From positions 3,534,001 through 3,598,000 of the forward strand of contig NZ_CP155071.1 of assembly GCF_039621855.1 (NCBI RefSeq): a stretch of DNA of 64,000 bases, given 5' to 3'. Origin of the DNA: Erwinia sp. HDF1-3R (GTDB lineage Bacteria > Pseudomonadota > Gammaproteobacteria > Enterobacterales > Enterobacteriaceae). Below are positions 48,823 to 59,778 of this stretch, piece after piece (within the stretch, counting starts at the first letter, position 1; each line of letters begins with the position of its first letter). The notes beneath the pieces were generated by a model, which saw nothing but the letters and a program-made list of their open reading frames with translations, had not been told where the DNA came from and did not search any database. The position numbers and the translations under genes were made by a program.

Positions 48823-51800
48823 TTGTTTAAATTAAATCCTGTACTTCTGAGCCTTATCGCTGCGCAAGGTATGTTATTCCCTTTATCAAATGCCTCCGCG
48901 GTGGAACTTAAACCCTTCACGCCTGAACTTAACGATAATAAGGTTGGCGCTTATTGCCTGTGCGACGGCAGTACGCAGACGCTAAGCGGTTTACCGCGCT
49001 TTACGCCGGGTGTTAGCGGCGAAGTCAGCATCACGCTGGGTGAATTACAGCGCGCCGGCCGCATTCAAAGTGATAATTTAATTGGCAGGGAACGTGTCGA
49101 CGTGGGTGATAAAAATCTCAGCGTTGGCGTTCCCGATCGCGATAATCCCGATGCCGAATGGACCTCCGTGTCGGTTTATGACAGTGACGGCATCAGGGAT
49201 TTGACGCCCATCGGGCTTAATACGTCCGTACAAGACTTTGTGGACGTAAATGATGCGCAATATATTGACGCGCGCGTGGCGTCGGTTGGCAACGGCACGC
49301 TTAACATAGACATCGGCGAGCACGGTGCTGCGCCCAGCGCCAGTAGCAATAGCTGGTCAATGGCGGCAAAACAGAGTCAGCTATTTTCCGCCACCCGACA
49401 GGGGCATCTCAACTGGAATTCAGACAACCGTATCACCTTCACCGCTGCCACAACGCCCTACGACGATCATTCACTGGCGCTGGAGGATGAGAAAGTTGTC
49501 ACCTGGGCCGGCATGTTTACCGTTACCGCGCTGGATGGCGGCACCAGCACCTTTAACGTTAACAGCCTGGACGATTTGAAAAATTACAATAACTGGCTAA
49601 TCGATCAGCTTTCGAACGGCAACCTGCGGGCGAATAGCTATGATACCGAATTCAATAAAGCCTTCTCGTACGGTTACTCTGCCGTCACCTACGCCATGGG
49701 AATTAAAAACTATAAGGATGAGATCACGCAGCCGCTGGGGGATCAGGTCGTCATGCGCGCCGATGGCCCCAACGCCAGTGTGAAAATCAATGCCGGTAAA
49801 ACCCTGGAGGTGCAGGACAGCCACACCGCTGCCGTACGCGCCAGCAATGGTGCAACCGCCATTATTGACGGCAAACTCGCCACCACCGGGCCGATACTCG
49901 CGGAAAGCAGTGGCCTGGAGCTGAACACCGGCGCCACCGGGATCAATAACGGTGTGATCAACGGCGGTTTCTTCAACAACGCCGACGGCACGGGGGTGGA
50001 TACCAGTACGCTGGGCTATACCGATAAGGCCGTGGCCGTGAATGAAGGCAGCCAGTTTACTAATAACGGCGTGATTAACCTCGCCCTCGGTAACAGCTGG
50101 GGCAGTAAGGCCATCGGGCTCGACAACGGGAGCGCGATCAATAATGGCAATATTAACGTCGGTATAGCGGATGTGTATAACAGCGGTAATACCCGGGGGA
50201 CGGGGGTGAATTACGGCTTCGGCGGCTCCTTTATCAACGCTGCGGGCGGCACCATTTATATTGGCCGCACCCCGCAGAATGCGATAACGGATGCCACCAG
50301 CGATGTCGCCGTTAATCTGGCCGGAACCGTTGCCGCAATTGACCCTTTTAACGACGGGGAAGCGATCAACGAGGGTCGTATTGTTATCGGATCTAAAGTG
50401 CAGAACGCAGTCGGCATACGCATTGATGGGGGAACAGATACCCTGGCGCTTAATGCTGGCGTGATCGATGTGAACGGGCGTGCACAGTCCGGACCCGCAG
50501 AAAATATCGCCATGCAGGCCATTGACGCCGGCAGCGGCGGACGGATTGGTAATACCGGCACCATCAACCTGAACGGTGATAACAGTACCGGCATTAAGGT
50601 CACTGCCCGGGCTGGCCTTGCGGCCAGCGTCTACTCCTCCGGCACGATAAACGTCAATGGTGATGCCGATGCCCTCAATGGGACGCGCAATACCGCCGTC
50701 TGGGTGACGGGGCTACCGGGAGAGTTTGGTAATATACCGGCCGGCAGAGCGAAAGCAGATCTCACCGGACCCATTAACCTGAACGGCGACGCAGCCATCG
50801 GTATTCGTGCAGAGGGCTCTGCCATCGTTAACGTCTCGCCTGTGGCGGTGCCTAAACTGTCCGGCGGAGACTATCAGATTGCCTTCCTCGCTATCGGTCC
50901 GAATGCCAAAATTAACCTGCCCGCTAACCTTAATTACGCCAGCAGCGGCAGGTATTCTACTCTGTTCCGTAATCAGGACGGCGCCGATTTCGATGGCACC
51001 GGCCTGACGCTTACCGCCAGCGGGGACGGCTCAACCGCCATCGTCGGCAGCGGTGGCGGGACGGATATCGCCACCCATAACGCGATCCTCAATATCAGCC
51101 CATACGGCACTGGCGTGCTGGTTGAGGGGGGGGCGCAGGGTACGATTGATGCCGCAACCCGGTTCAACCTGACGGGCATTAATGTCGTTGCGGCTACGGC
51201 CGACGGCGATAAACACGATCTGTCAATGAAGGCCACTAATCCGCCCGCCCAGCCTTACGCCACCACCTCGCTGACTAACCATGCTGCGATAAGCAGTATT
51301 TATAGCGGCACGACTGGCCTGCTGGCGCTGAATCAGGCGCAGCTGGTTAACACGGGCAATATCAATTTAGCGGGTGAATCCAGCAACGGGATTATTGCGC
51401 GCTATGGCGCTAACGTAACGAACAGCGGCGACATCAGCGTGACCCGCAGTGGTATCGGGCTTTATGCCGACGGTTACCCCTACGTTGGCGACGGCACCAC
51501 GCCAACGATCATCACCAATACCGGAACGCTAAACGTCATCGGCGGGACAAGCCAGGTGATGTCACCCACCTACGGCGCCATCGCCTACAACTCGCTGGGC
51601 CGTATTGACCAGAACGGCACCATCAATCTGTATGGCAACAATGTTGTTGGCGCAAACGCTTTTAACGGCGCCAGGATAAATCTTGGGTCAGAAAGTAATG
51701 TGGTGTTTCACGACGCCAACCAGACCGCCTATCAGGTGCAGGACGCAGACAGCAGTATTTATAGCAGCAACGGCGGCAGCATCAACGTCAGCACCGACGG

Positions 51801-54800
51801 GTCGACGCTCTACCGCGCGACCAATGGGGCTTACCTCTATCCGCTGGTCTCCGCTAACGTTGCGCTGAATGGCGCAAACAGCACCGGTGTGGATGTGTCT
51901 GGTGCTAATACTTATGCCTATCGCACCGATAATTATGCCGTTAACGGTGAGGGCGCCACGGCCATACGCGCCAGCTGGGGCGCCCAGGCAATCATCTCTA
52001 ACCCCATCACGCTGAATGGCAATAATACGCTGGGCGCGAGCAGCAGCGGCGATGAGGCCGATATCTATGCCGCCTCCCTGATTAATGGCGGTGGCACAAA
52101 TATTACCGCCCTGGACGTGAGCGGTGCCTCCAGAATATTCAATCAGTATCAGGGAAGGGTCGATCTGAGCGGTCCCAGCAGCACCGGCGTGCGCGCGCAT
52201 GATGGCGGTACATTTATTAACCGTGGCTACGTCCATGTGGCCTCGGGGACCGGCGTAGATATCAGCGCCGGGGATGGCTATTTTGTGCCAACGGATAGCG
52301 AGCTGCGGGTGGATGACGGCATCGCCGCGCTGCGCGTTGGCAGCGGCGCCGCCCTGAAGATTTACGGCGACGGCCAGGGTGCCAGCTTTATCGGGGCCGG
52401 CGGCGCGGCGGATGCGCTATTGCTGGACAGCGGCGCGCAGTGGCTTGAGGCTAATGATATCATCCTGACCGCCTCGGGAAGTGGCAGCGCCCTTCACAAC
52501 CGCGCGGGAACGGAGAATATCTCCCTGCAAAACGTCAGGCTCGACGTTCAGGGCGGTACCGGCATTCGCTCCTCACGGTCATTCGATGCGGATGGCAGCG
52601 CGTCAGTGATGGTTAACGGCAGCGGTACCGGCTATCTGTTTGCCAGTGAAGATGGCTCCACCACCAGTAACGATCTGCTGATCGGCCCCGGCTACGCCAT
52701 TGATGTCACCGGCACCGGCACCGGCGTGCGCGCCAATACCAGCGGGCGGGTGGTTTCCCAGGGCTCGATTAACATTGCGGACAGCAACGGCGGCTCAGCG
52801 ATTGTCACCAGCACCGCCAGTGAGGTGCTTAATCAGGGCTCTATCACTTCCCAGAGCGTGGCGTCACCGATCATTGACCTGCGCGGTGGCCAGACGGTGT
52901 TTATCAACGAAGGCACCATTACCGCACCGAACCCCGACACCGTGGTGGTGGCAGGCGGGGCAACCAATGATGTGATTGCCCTGCTGGACGGTAAGGTGGT
53001 AGGGGATGTCGATACCGGTAACGGCACCGACTCCCTGATCATGACCGGCGGCACGCTGAACGGCAGCCTGACCATGGGCACCGGCACCGATAACCAGGCC
53101 GTTCTGCAGAAGGTCAGCCTGGCGAACACCGCGCATATCACCACGGCAGGTGGGACGGGCAGCACCCTGACCCTGAGTGACATTGAGGCGCGCGGCGGCT
53201 CCTTCGCGGCGGACAATCTCAGCAAGGGTACCAACATCGGCGCGGGATGGAGCACGCTGAACTTCTTCCGCTCCCTGTGGCACTTAACGGACAATATCAA
53301 ATTGGCGCACAGTACCATCAATATCGACAGCGGTTCGACGCTGTTCGCCGGGGATAACGTCAACCCCGTCCTCCAGGGGGCGACCGGGGATTCACTGATC
53401 GTCAATAACGCCGGTACGCTGGATCTGACCAACGGCGGTACGGCGGTGGGCGATACCCTGACCATCGACGGTGACCTGGCCTCGGCGGGTGGCCGCCTGC
53501 GGCTCAACTCAAATGCCACGCAGAGTGACACGCTGCGCGTCAACGGTAACGTCAGCGGGACGACGTTTATTGACGAGACCCTGAGGGGCGGCGCGCTGGC
53601 CGACACCAACCGCAATGGGGTCGTCGACCCTGCTGAGGGCGTGTCGCTGGCGCAGGTTTCCGGTAACGCCAGCGCGGGAAGTTTTGCACTGCAGCGCGGC
53701 TACGTGGCGTCGGGGCCCTGGCAGTACAGCCTCTACAGCTTCGCGCCGGGCAGCAGCGATGCCAGCCAGCGCCAGGTGAATGGCGATGGTAACGCCTTCT
53801 GGGATTACCGCCTCGCCAATACCTATGTCTGTGAAGATGGCTCGCTGTGCCAGCCTCAGCCCGGTAACGGCAAAGTGGCGGCGCGTCCGGCAGTCACCCC
53901 ACAGGTGCCTTCTTACATTTCGGCACCCGTTGGCCTGGCCTATTACCAGCTGGCGGTGACCGACGATCTGCATAAGCGCCTCGGCGAGCTGCGTCAGCAG
54001 CAGCGTAACCCGGATGCCCTCGGCGGCGAGATGTTTATCCGCTATCTCGGCTCAAACCTCACCTACCAGAGCAATCGCGGGCTAAGCCAGTATGGTTACG
54101 ACGTCGACCTCGACTACAGCGCCGTACAGCTGGGCGGCAACCTGCTGAAAATGGACGGCGCGCATGACAGCCTGCGCGGCGGCGTGGCCTATACGCGCGG
54201 CAATACGCGTATCCGGCCTCATGCGGCAGATGGCTACAGCTCAACCACCTTCGACAGCGACAGCGTGGCGCTGTACGGCACCTGGCAGCGTGATAACGGC
54301 CTCTATCTGGACGGTTCGCTGGCGTGGAACTGGCATCGCGGGGAGACGGATATCGCCCGTGAGAAAAAGGTCGCCTCACCGAAGGGTAACGGCTGGACGG
54401 CCTCGCTGGAGTCAGGCTATCCGTTTGAATTCGCTAACGGCGTGCGGCTTGAACCGCAGGCGCAGCTGACTTATCTGCGTCTTAAAATGGACAGTCTCAC
54501 CGACAGCGATCGTACCCGCGTCTCCTGGGATACTTACGATCAAACCATCGGTCGCGTGGGGGCCAGGCTGGATCGTACCTGGGAAGATGACAGTCAGCGG
54601 CAGTACACGCCTTACCTGCGCACCGACTACTATCGTGGCTGGGGCGGCACGGCGAAGGTGAAGGTTGGTTCGACGGAGAGTGATGCCAGCCAGAACTTTA
54701 ACAGCGGCAAGTTTGGTCAGATGTGGGACGCAGGCATCGGTGGCACCACCACCTTTAAAAACGATGTGTCGCTCTATGCCGAAGCCGATTACCGTAAGGA

Positions 54801-54861
54801 GATCGACGGCAGCGGCGCGAAAGGCTGGCGTTACAATGCGGGCCTTCGCTGGTCATTCTGA
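48823..54861 (+). CDS. Giant autotransporter adhesin (2012 residues)
   Basis: The start is TTG 48823, with GGAGG eight bases before it. The signal peptide ends near NASA-VEL (residue 26). The passenger (about 27-1665) is rich in beta-helix motifs such as NTGTINLNGDNSTGIKV and NRGYVHVASGTGV. A stalk leads to the barrel at about 1730-2012, which ends in GLRWSF. It acts on the outer surface. I find only four cysteines: C45 and C47 (YCLCDG) and C1670 and C1676 (CEDGSLC), pairs near both ends of the passenger, rare in autotransporters. GC content is in line with the backbone, unlike the autotransporter at 11407. Binding target unknown. Confidence 0.9.
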   Translation: MFKLNPVLLSLIAAQGMLFPLSNASAVELKPFTPELNDNKVGAYCLCDGSTQTLSGLPRFTPGVSGEVSITLGELQRAGRIQSDNLIGRERVDVGDKNLSVGVPDRDNPDAEWTSVSVYDSDGIRDLTPIGLNTSVQDFVDVNDAQYIDARVASVGNGTLNIDIGEHGAAPSASSNSWSMAAKQSQLFSATRQGHLNWNSDNRITFTAATTPYDDHSLALEDEKVVTWAGMFTVTALDGGTSTFNVNSLDDLKNYNNWLIDQLSNGNLRANSYDTEFNKAFSYGYSAVTYAMGIKNYKDEITQPLGDQVVMRADGPNASVKINAGKTLEVQDSHTAAVRASNGATAIIDGKLATTGPILAESSGLELNTGATGINNGVINGGFFNNADGTGVDTSTLGYTDKAVAVNEGSQFTNNGVINLALGNSWGSKAIGLDNGSAINNGNINVGIADVYNSGNTRGTGVNYGFGGSFINAAGGTIYIGRTPQNAITDATSDVAVNLAGTVAAIDPFNDGEAINEGRIVIGSKVQNAVGIRIDGGTDTLALNAGVIDVNGRAQSGPAENIAMQAIDAGSGGRIGNTGTINLNGDNSTGIKVTARAGLAASVYSSGTINVNGDADALNGTRNTAVWVTGLPGEFGNIPAGRAKADLTGPINLNGDAAIGIRAEGSAIVNVSPVAVPKLSGGDYQIAFLAIGPNAKINLPANLNYASSGRYSTLFRNQDGADFDGTGLTLTASGDGSTAIVGSGGGTDIATHNAILNISPYGTGVLVEGGAQGTIDAATRFNLTGINVVAATADGDKHDLSMKATNPPAQPYATTSLTNHAAISSIYSGTTGLLALNQAQLVNTGNINLAGESSNGIIARYGANVTNSGDISVTRSGIGLYADGYPYVGDGTTPTIITNTGTLNVIGGTSQVMSPTYGAIAYNSLGRIDQNGTINLYGNNVVGANAFNGARINLGSESNVVFHDANQTAYQVQDADSSIYSSNGGSINVSTDGSTLYRATNGAYLYPLVSANVALNGANSTGVDVSGANTYAYRTDNYAVNGEGATAIRASWGAQAIISNPITLNGNNTLGASSSGDEADIYAASLINGGGTNITALDVSGASRIFNQYQGRVDLSGPSSTGVRAHDGGTFINRGYVHVASGTGVDISAGDGYFVPTDSELRVDDGIAALRVGSGAALKIYGDGQGASFIGAGGAADALLLDSGAQWLEANDIILTASGSGSALHNRAGTENISLQNVRLDVQGGTGIRSSRSFDADGSASVMVNGSGTGYLFASEDGSTTSNDLLIGPGYAIDVTGTGTGVRANTSGRVVSQGSINIADSNGGSAIVTSTASEVLNQGSITSQSVASPIIDLRGGQTVFINEGTITAPNPDTVVVAGGATNDVIALLDGKVVGDVDTGNGTDSLIMTGGTLNGSLTMGTGTDNQAVLQKVSLANTAHITTAGGTGSTLTLSDIEARGGSFAADNLSKGTNIGAGWSTLNFFRSLWHLTDNIKLAHSTINIDSGSTLFAGDNVNPVLQGATGDSLIVNNAGTLDLTNGGTAVGDTLTIDGDLASAGGRLRLNSNATQSDTLRVNGNVSGTTFIDETLRGGALADTNRNGVVDPAEGVSLAQVSGNASAGSFALQRGYVASGPWQYSLYSFAPGSSDASQRQVNGDGNAFWDYRLANTYVCEDGSLCQPQPGNGKVAARPAVTPQVPSYISAPVGLAYYQLAVTDDLHKRLGELRQQQRNPDALGGEMFIRYLGSNLTYQSNRGLSQYGYDVDLDYSAVQLGGNLLKMDGAHDSLRGGVAYTRGNTRIRPHAADGYSSTTFDSDSVALYGTWQRDNGLYLDGSLAWNWHRGETDIAREKKVASPKGNGWTASLESGYPFEFANGVRLEPQAQLTYLRLKMDSLTDSDRTRVSWDTYDQTIGRVGARLDRTWEDDSQRQYTPYLRTDYYRGWGGTAKVKVGSTESDASQNFNSGKFGQMWDAGIGGTTTFKNDVSLYAEADYRKEIDGSGAKGWRYNAGLRWSF

Positions 54862-54881
54862 GTCGTTAGTATCACGGGCTC

Positions 54882-55583
54882 TCAGAGATCCAGCGCCTCC
54901 TTAACGAAGGGAATCGTTAGCTTGCGCTGGGCACTGATTGAGGCACGATCGAGCTTATCGAGAGTGACAAACAGGGTGCGCATCTCTCTGTCGAGCCTTT
55001 TCAATAAAAACCGCCCGACGTCCTCGGGCAGTTCAAACCCACGAAGTCTGGCGCGCAGCTGGAGCGCCTGAAGTTTGTCTTCGTCACTGAGTGGCTGAAG
55101 CCGATAGATCTGCCCCCAGTCCAGCCTGGAGGCGAGATCGGCCAGCTTTAAATTCAGCTGACGCGGCGGACGATCGCCAGTGATCAGCAGGCGGGTTCGC
55201 CCGGTTTCAAGAATGCGATTGTAGAGATCAAATATCGCCATCTCCCAGAGCTCGTCCCCGGCAATGCATTCAATATTATCAATGCAAATCAGCGACAGCT
55301 GCTCCATCCCGTCCAGTACTTCCGGAACAAACCAGGTACGCTTATCCAGCGGCACGTAGCCGACGGCCTCACCGCGATCGGAAAGCTCGGCACAGGCGGC
55401 GTGCAGCAGATGACTGCGCCCTCCCCCTTCGCGCGACCAGAAATAGAAATAGCTGCCATGCTGCTGATGCAGTGCGCTTTGCAGCGCAGCGATCAGCGAC
55501 GGATTTTCACCCGGCCAGAAGCTGGCGAACGTTTCGTCATCGGGCAGATAGAGTGGCAGAGAGAGCTGTGCCGGAGTGTTCAG
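54882..55583 (-). CDS. hda: DnaA inactivator Hda
   Basis: The product has 233 residues. The clamp-binding motif QLSLPL is at the N terminus, and the AAA+ part carries a degenerate P-loop ([12 protein letters not shown]). Bound to the sliding clamp it triggers DnaA-ATP hydrolysis after initiation. In E. coli translation starts at CUG; here CTG 55583 has GAGGTG just before it, while a GTG two codons upstream (55589) is part of that site. I therefore choose the CTG. Confidence 0.93.
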   Translation of the reverse strand: MNTPAQLSLPLYLPDDETFASFWPGENPSLIAALQSALHQQHGSYFYFWSREGGGRSHLLHAACAELSDRGEAVGYVPLDKRTWFVPEVLDGMEQLSLICIDNIECIAGDELWEMAIFDLYNRILETGRTRLLITGDRPPRQLNLKLADLASRLDWGQIYRLQPLSDEDKLQALQLRARLRGFELPEDVGRFLLKRLDREMRTLFVTLDKLDRASISAQRKLTIPFVKEALDL

Positions 55584-55672
55584 AAGCACCTCAGTATTGA
55601 TCGGGCAAAATCCGGCGGAAGTTTATCACACCTTCGCAGGGATAATAAACGCAGGCCGCCGTTGCGCCAGGA

Positions 55673-56956
55673 TCAGCGATCGTCGCTATCCTCGGGATCG
55701 AGAATGATCTCCTGTGGACGTAACAGGTCGATCGCTTTAAAGATGAGGCTCAGCAGAATACCCACCAGCGTGGCCAGCGCCATTCCCTTTAGCTCCGCCG
55801 CCCCAATATGCACGGTGGCCCCGCTAACGCCGATGATCAAAATAACGGACGTCAGGATCAGGTTCTGTGCTTTGTTATAATCCACCTTCGACTCAATCAG
55901 TACGCGGATCCCGGAGGTGGCAATCACGCCGTACAGCAGCAGCGAGACGCCGCCCATCACCGGTACCGGCACCGCCTGAATCGCCGCCGCCAGCTTACCC
56001 ACGCAGGAGAGCAATATCGCCAGAATCGCCGCACCGCCAATCACCCAGGTACTGTAGACGCGGGTTATCGCCATGACGCCGATATTTTCTCCATAGGTGG
56101 TATTGGGTGTGGATCCGAAGAAGCCGGAAAACACCGTGGATATGCCGTTAGCAAACAGGGAACGATGCAGGCCCGGATCTTTCAGCAGGTCTTTTTTAAC
56201 GATATTCGCGGTCACCACCAGATGGCCAATATGCTCGGCGATAACCACCAGCGCGGCGGGCAAAATCGTCAGCATGGCAAACCATTCAAAACGCGGGGTA
56301 TAAAAGGTAGGTAGCGCAAACCAGGGTGCCGCCTCAACCGGCGCCCAGTTGACGACACCCATTGCCCCGGCAAGCCCGTAGCCCACCAGTACCCCGATAA
56401 GGATCGGGATAATCGCCAGGAAGCCGCGAAACAACACCGAGCCCAACACCGTCACCGCCAGCGTAACCAGCGAAATAATAATGCTTTTATCGTCAACCGC
56501 TGCGCCGCTGGCCGGTAACAGCCCCGCCATGTTAGCCGCCACGCCCGCCAGCTCCAGCCCAATTACCGCCACAATGGCACCCATCGCCGCCGGGGGGAAC
56601 ATCACGTCCAGCCAGCCCGTTCCGGCCTTTTTCACCACCAGCGCCACCAGGCAGAAGAGCACGCCGCAGAGAATAAACCCGCCCAGCGCGACCTCATACC
56701 CTAACGGCAGCAGCAGCAGCACCGGCGAGATAAAAGCGAAGCTGGAACCGAGGTAGGCCGGGATTTTGCCTTTACAGATAAACAGATACAGCAGCGTACC
56801 GATGCCGTTAAACAGCAGCACGGTGGCCGGATTAATATGAAACAGGATCGGTACCAGTACCGTTGCGCCGAACATGGCAAAAAGGTGCTGAAAGCTGAGA
56901 GGAATAGTTTGCAGCAGCGGTGGCCGCTCGCTTACGCCAATTGCGCGACGCGTCAT
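55673..56956 (-). CDS. uraA: Uracil:proton symporter UraA
   Basis: The product has 427 residues (E. coli 429) with fourteen membrane segments of the NCS2 family. The substrate-binding Glu residues are in LTILPAALVVIAEHIGH and SVFSGFFGSTPNTTYGENIG read in part. It lies downstream of upp, with an intrinsic terminator between them. Confidence 0.94.
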   Translation of the reverse strand: MTRRAIGVSERPPLLQTIPLSFQHLFAMFGATVLVPILFHINPATVLLFNGIGTLLYLFICKGKIPAYLGSSFAFISPVLLLLPLGYEVALGGFILCGVLFCLVALVVKKAGTGWLDVMFPPAAMGAIVAVIGLELAGVAANMAGLLPASGAAVDDKSIIISLVTLAVTVLGSVLFRGFLAIIPILIGVLVGYGLAGAMGVVNWAPVEAAPWFALPTFYTPRFEWFAMLTILPAALVVIAEHIGHLVVTANIVKKDLLKDPGLHRSLFANGISTVFSGFFGSTPNTTYGENIGVMAITRVYSTWVIGGAAILAILLSCVGKLAAAIQAVPVPVMGGVSLLLYGVIATSGIRVLIESKVDYNKAQNLILTSVILIIGVSGATVHIGAAELKGMALATLVGILLSLIFKAIDLLRPQEIILDPEDSDDR

Positions 56957-56985
56957 ATCTTTACCCTTTCTTTAATTATACCCAA

Positions 56986-57011
56986 TAAAAAGCCGACTCT
57001 GCGGTCGGCTT
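56986..57011 (-). terminator. Intrinsic terminator between upp and uraA
   Basis: On the minus strand AAGCCGAC-cgcaga-GTCGGCTT is followed by TTTATT. uraA would be expressed by read-through or its own promoter. Confidence 0.85.
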
Positions 57012-57031
57012 AGCGTTTAATAGCGGCGTAC

Positions 57032-57658
57032 TTATTTAGTACCGAAGATCTTATCGCCGGCGTCCCCGAGCCCGGGAATGATATATCCCTTATCGTTCAG
57101 CCCCTGATCCACCGACGCGGTGTAAAGTTCAACATCCGGATGCGCCTTCTCCAGCGCCGCGATACCTTCCGGGGCAGCAACCAGTACCAGCACCTTAATG
57201 CTGGTGCAGCCTGCGTTTTTCAGCAGGTCGATGGTGGCGATCATCGATCCGCCGGTGGCCAGCATCGGGTCAACGACCAGCGCCATGCGCTCTTCAATAT
57301 TAGAGACCAGCTTCTGGAAGTAAGGCACCGGTTCCAGCGTTGTCTCATCGCGATAAACGCCGACCACGCTGATGCGCGCGCTCGGCACGTGCTCCAGTAC
57401 GCCTTCCATCATGCCCAGACCGGCACGCAGAATGGGCACCACGGTGATTTTTTTGCCTTTAATCTGGTCAATTTCTACCGGGCCATTCCAGCCTTCGATG
57501 GTGACCTTTTCGGTTTCTAAATCGGCGGTGGCTTCATAGGTCAGCAGGCTTCCCACTTCCGACGCGAGCTCACGAAAACGCTTGGTGCTTACGTCATGTT
57601 CACGCATCAGACCCAGTTTATGTTTGACCAGCGGGTGTGTGACTTCCACGATTTTCAT
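57032..57658 (-). CDS. upp: Uracil phosphoribosyltransferase
   Basis: The product has 208 residues, as in E. coli. It makes UMP from uracil and PRPP. The PRPP motif [15 protein letters not shown] and the uracil-binding end [17 protein letters not shown] are intact. Divergent from purM, with uraA downstream. Confidence 0.96.
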   Translation of the reverse strand: MKIVEVTHPLVKHKLGLMREHDVSTKRFRELASEVGSLLTYEATADLETEKVTIEGWNGPVEIDQIKGKKITVVPILRAGLGMMEGVLEHVPSARISVVGVYRDETTLEPVPYFQKLVSNIEERMALVVDPMLATGGSMIATIDLLKNAGCTSIKVLVLVAAPEGIAALEKAHPDVELYTASVDQGLNDKGYIIPGLGDAGDKIFGTK

Positions 57659-57818
57659 TGTTCTACTCCCGGAGTGTTAAGCTGCAAAAAAAAATCGCGA
57701 GATTATAGCGCTATTTTCTCATCATGCTCTATGACTTAATGCAACTTCTGCCGTATCCGCGCACTTCCGTCATCATAATCTGACACCTGACCCAGCACAA
57801 CGCGTGGTAAGAAGGCGC

Positions 57819-57834
57819 TCGCAAACGTTTGCCT
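57819..57834 (+). promoter_or_regulatory. PurR operator of purMN
   Basis: tcgcaaacgtttgcct matches the PurR consensus ACGCAAACGTTTNCNT at nearly all positions and is palindromic (GCAAACGTTTGC). It lies 67 bases before the purM start, where E. coli purMN is PurR-repressed. Confidence 0.88.
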
Positions 57835-57900
57835 GCGCTGTTAGAATTGCCGCGCTCTATTTTCAATACCACCAACCGCAAACCGCGTGGGGACTTCGCA

Positions 57901-58941
57901 GTGACCGACAAAACCTCTCTCAGCTATAAAGACGCCGGCGTAGATATCGACGCGGGCAATGCTTTAGTCGATCGTATCAAAGGCGTTGTGAAAAAGACGC
58001 GTCGCCCGGAAGTCATGGGTGGGCTGGGCGGCTTTGGTGCCCTCTGTGCGCTGCCGCAAAAATACCGCGAACCGATTCTGGTTTCCGGCACTGACGGCGT
58101 AGGCACCAAGCTGCGCCTGGCGATGGACCTGAAGCGTCACGATACCATCGGTATCGATCTGGTGGCGATGTGCGTCAACGATCTGGTGGTACAGGGCGCC
58201 GAGCCACTGTTTTTCCTGGACTACTACGCCACCGGTAAGCTGGATGTGGATACCGCGGCCAGCGTGATAACCGGCATTGCCGAGGGCTGTTCACAATCCG
58301 GCTGTGCGCTGGTTGGCGGCGAAACGGCCGAAATGCCGGGGATGTATCACGGTGAAGATTATGACGTCGCCGGGTTCTGCGTCGGCGTGGTGGAAAAGTC
58401 AGAAATTATTGACGGCAGCAAAGTCAGCGATGGCGACGTGCTGATCGCACTCGGCTCCAGCGGCCCGCACTCCAACGGCTATTCGCTGGTGCGTAAAATC
58501 CTTGAAGTCAGCAATACCGATGCACAACAGACCCAGCTTGAGGGTAAATCGCTGGCGGATCACCTGCTGGCCCCTACCCGCATCTATGTCAAAAATATCC
58601 TCAGCCTGATCGAGCAGGTAGACGTTCATGCTATCGCCCACCTGACCGGCGGCGGCTTCTGGGAAAATATTCCCCGCGTGCTGCCGGACAACACCCAGGC
58701 GGTGCTTGCCGAGTCAAGCTGGGAATGGCCTGCGGTGTTCGGCTGGATGCAGAAAGCAGGCAACGTCAGCCGCTTTGAGATGTATCGCACCTTCAACTGC
58801 GGCGTCGGCATGCTGATCGCGCTGAGTGCTGAAGAGGCGGATAAAGCGGTACAGCTGATGACCGATGCGGGCGAGAAGGCGTGGAAAATTGGCGTGATTA
58901 AGGCGTCCGATTCCGACGAGCGTGTGGTCATCAACGCATGA
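57901..58941 (+). CDS. purM: AIR synthetase PurM
   Basis: The product has 346 residues (E. coli 345), starting at GTG 57901 ([15 protein letters not shown]); the frame is open 24 codons further without support. It closes the imidazole ring of purines with ATP. Segments such as [12 protein letters not shown] and [13 protein letters not shown] are typical. The stop overlaps purN by four bases (ATGA). Confidence 0.96.
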   Translation: MTDKTSLSYKDAGVDIDAGNALVDRIKGVVKKTRRPEVMGGLGGFGALCALPQKYREPILVSGTDGVGTKLRLAMDLKRHDTIGIDLVAMCVNDLVVQGAEPLFFLDYYATGKLDVDTAASVITGIAEGCSQSGCALVGGETAEMPGMYHGEDYDVAGFCVGVVEKSEIIDGSKVSDGDVLIALGSSGPHSNGYSLVRKILEVSNTDAQQTQLEGKSLADHLLAPTRIYVKNILSLIEQVDVHAIAHLTGGGFWENIPRVLPDNTQAVLAESSWEWPAVFGWMQKAGNVSRFEMYRTFNCGVGMLIALSAEEADKAVQLMTDAGEKAWKIGVIKASDSDERVVINA

Positions 58942-59582
58942 TGCGGCTGGTGGTGCTGGTTTCCGGTGAGGGAAGCAATCTGCAGGCCATTATTGATGCA
59001 TGCCAGCAGGGGCGAATCAACGGCAGCGTGGCCGCCGTGTTCAGCAATAAGTCAGAGGCTTATGGCCTGTCGCGCGCCCGCGCGGCGGGCATTCCGGCCC
59101 ATGCGCTTGCTGCGTCTCAGTTTGGCGATCGCGAGGCGTTTGATGCGCAGCTTGTGCAGGAAGTGGATGCGTATGCGCCCGACCTGGTGATTCTGGCCGG
59201 TTATATGCGCATCCTCACGCCGGCCTTTGTCGATCGCTATGCCGGTCGTATGCTAAATATCCACCCCTCCCTGTTGCCGAAATACCCCGGTCTGCATACT
59301 CATCGCCAGGCGCTCGAAAACGGCGATAGCGAACACGGCACCTCGGTGCATTTTGTGACCCGTGAGCTGGATGGCGGCCCGGTTATTCTTCAGGCGAAGG
59401 TGCCGGTATTCCCCGACGACAGCGAAGAGGATGTGTGCGCCCGCGTACAGCATCAGGAGCACGCCATCTATCCGCTAGTGGTGAGCTGGTTTGCTGCCGG
59501 GCGACTGGCGATGAAGGATGAAGCCGCCTGGCTGGACGGCAAACCGCTGCCGCCGGAGGGATATGCCTGGGATAGCGTCTGA
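58938..59582 (+). CDS. purN: GAR transformylase PurN
   Basis: The product has 214 residues (E. coli 212). It formylates GAR using 10-formyl-THF. The active-site stretch [17 protein letters not shown] with its catalytic His and the later [13 protein letters not shown] are intact. ATG 58938 overlaps the purM stop; a second ATG follows at once. In E. coli ppk is next; here a degenerate region and a pst operon follow. Confidence 0.95.
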   Translation: MMRLVVLVSGEGSNLQAIIDACQQGRINGSVAAVFSNKSEAYGLSRARAAGIPAHALAASQFGDREAFDAQLVQEVDAYAPDLVILAGYMRILTPAFVDRYAGRMLNIHPSLLPKYPGLHTHRQALENGDSEHGTSVHFVTRELDGGPVILQAKVPVFPDDSEEDVCARVQHQEHAIYPLVVSWFAAGRLAMKDEAAWLDGKPLPPEGYAWDSV

Positions 59583-59778
59583 GCAAGTAGGGGTATTGTG
59601 CGAGCTGAAGACGTGTGAAAGCGGCTGAAGGGTTCAGCGACTAAAGAGAATTAACACGGGAAATCAATGGGGATGGAACCTGAGGAAAGCCCGCTTAGCC
59701 GGAACACCACAGACGATATCCGTCCCAATCATATGGGGCCATGTCCTGCCGTCAAGGGCGTTGAGCGTCTCCAGAACG
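59583..59778. other. Degenerate intergenic stretch after purN
   Basis: No intact gene is seen. A 39-codon plus-strand frame (59667-59786) and a minus-strand frame continuing past the hcp remnant (LNALDGRTWPHMIGTD) are open but match nothing I know. The latter may be a remnant of a gene once next to or fused with hcp. Confidence 0.4.

Noticed and set aside
52833-53615. 260-codon frame opposite the giant autotransporter
   Set aside because: Ser/Val/Leu-rich shadow of Gly/Asn/Thr-rich passenger sequence, no ribosome site.
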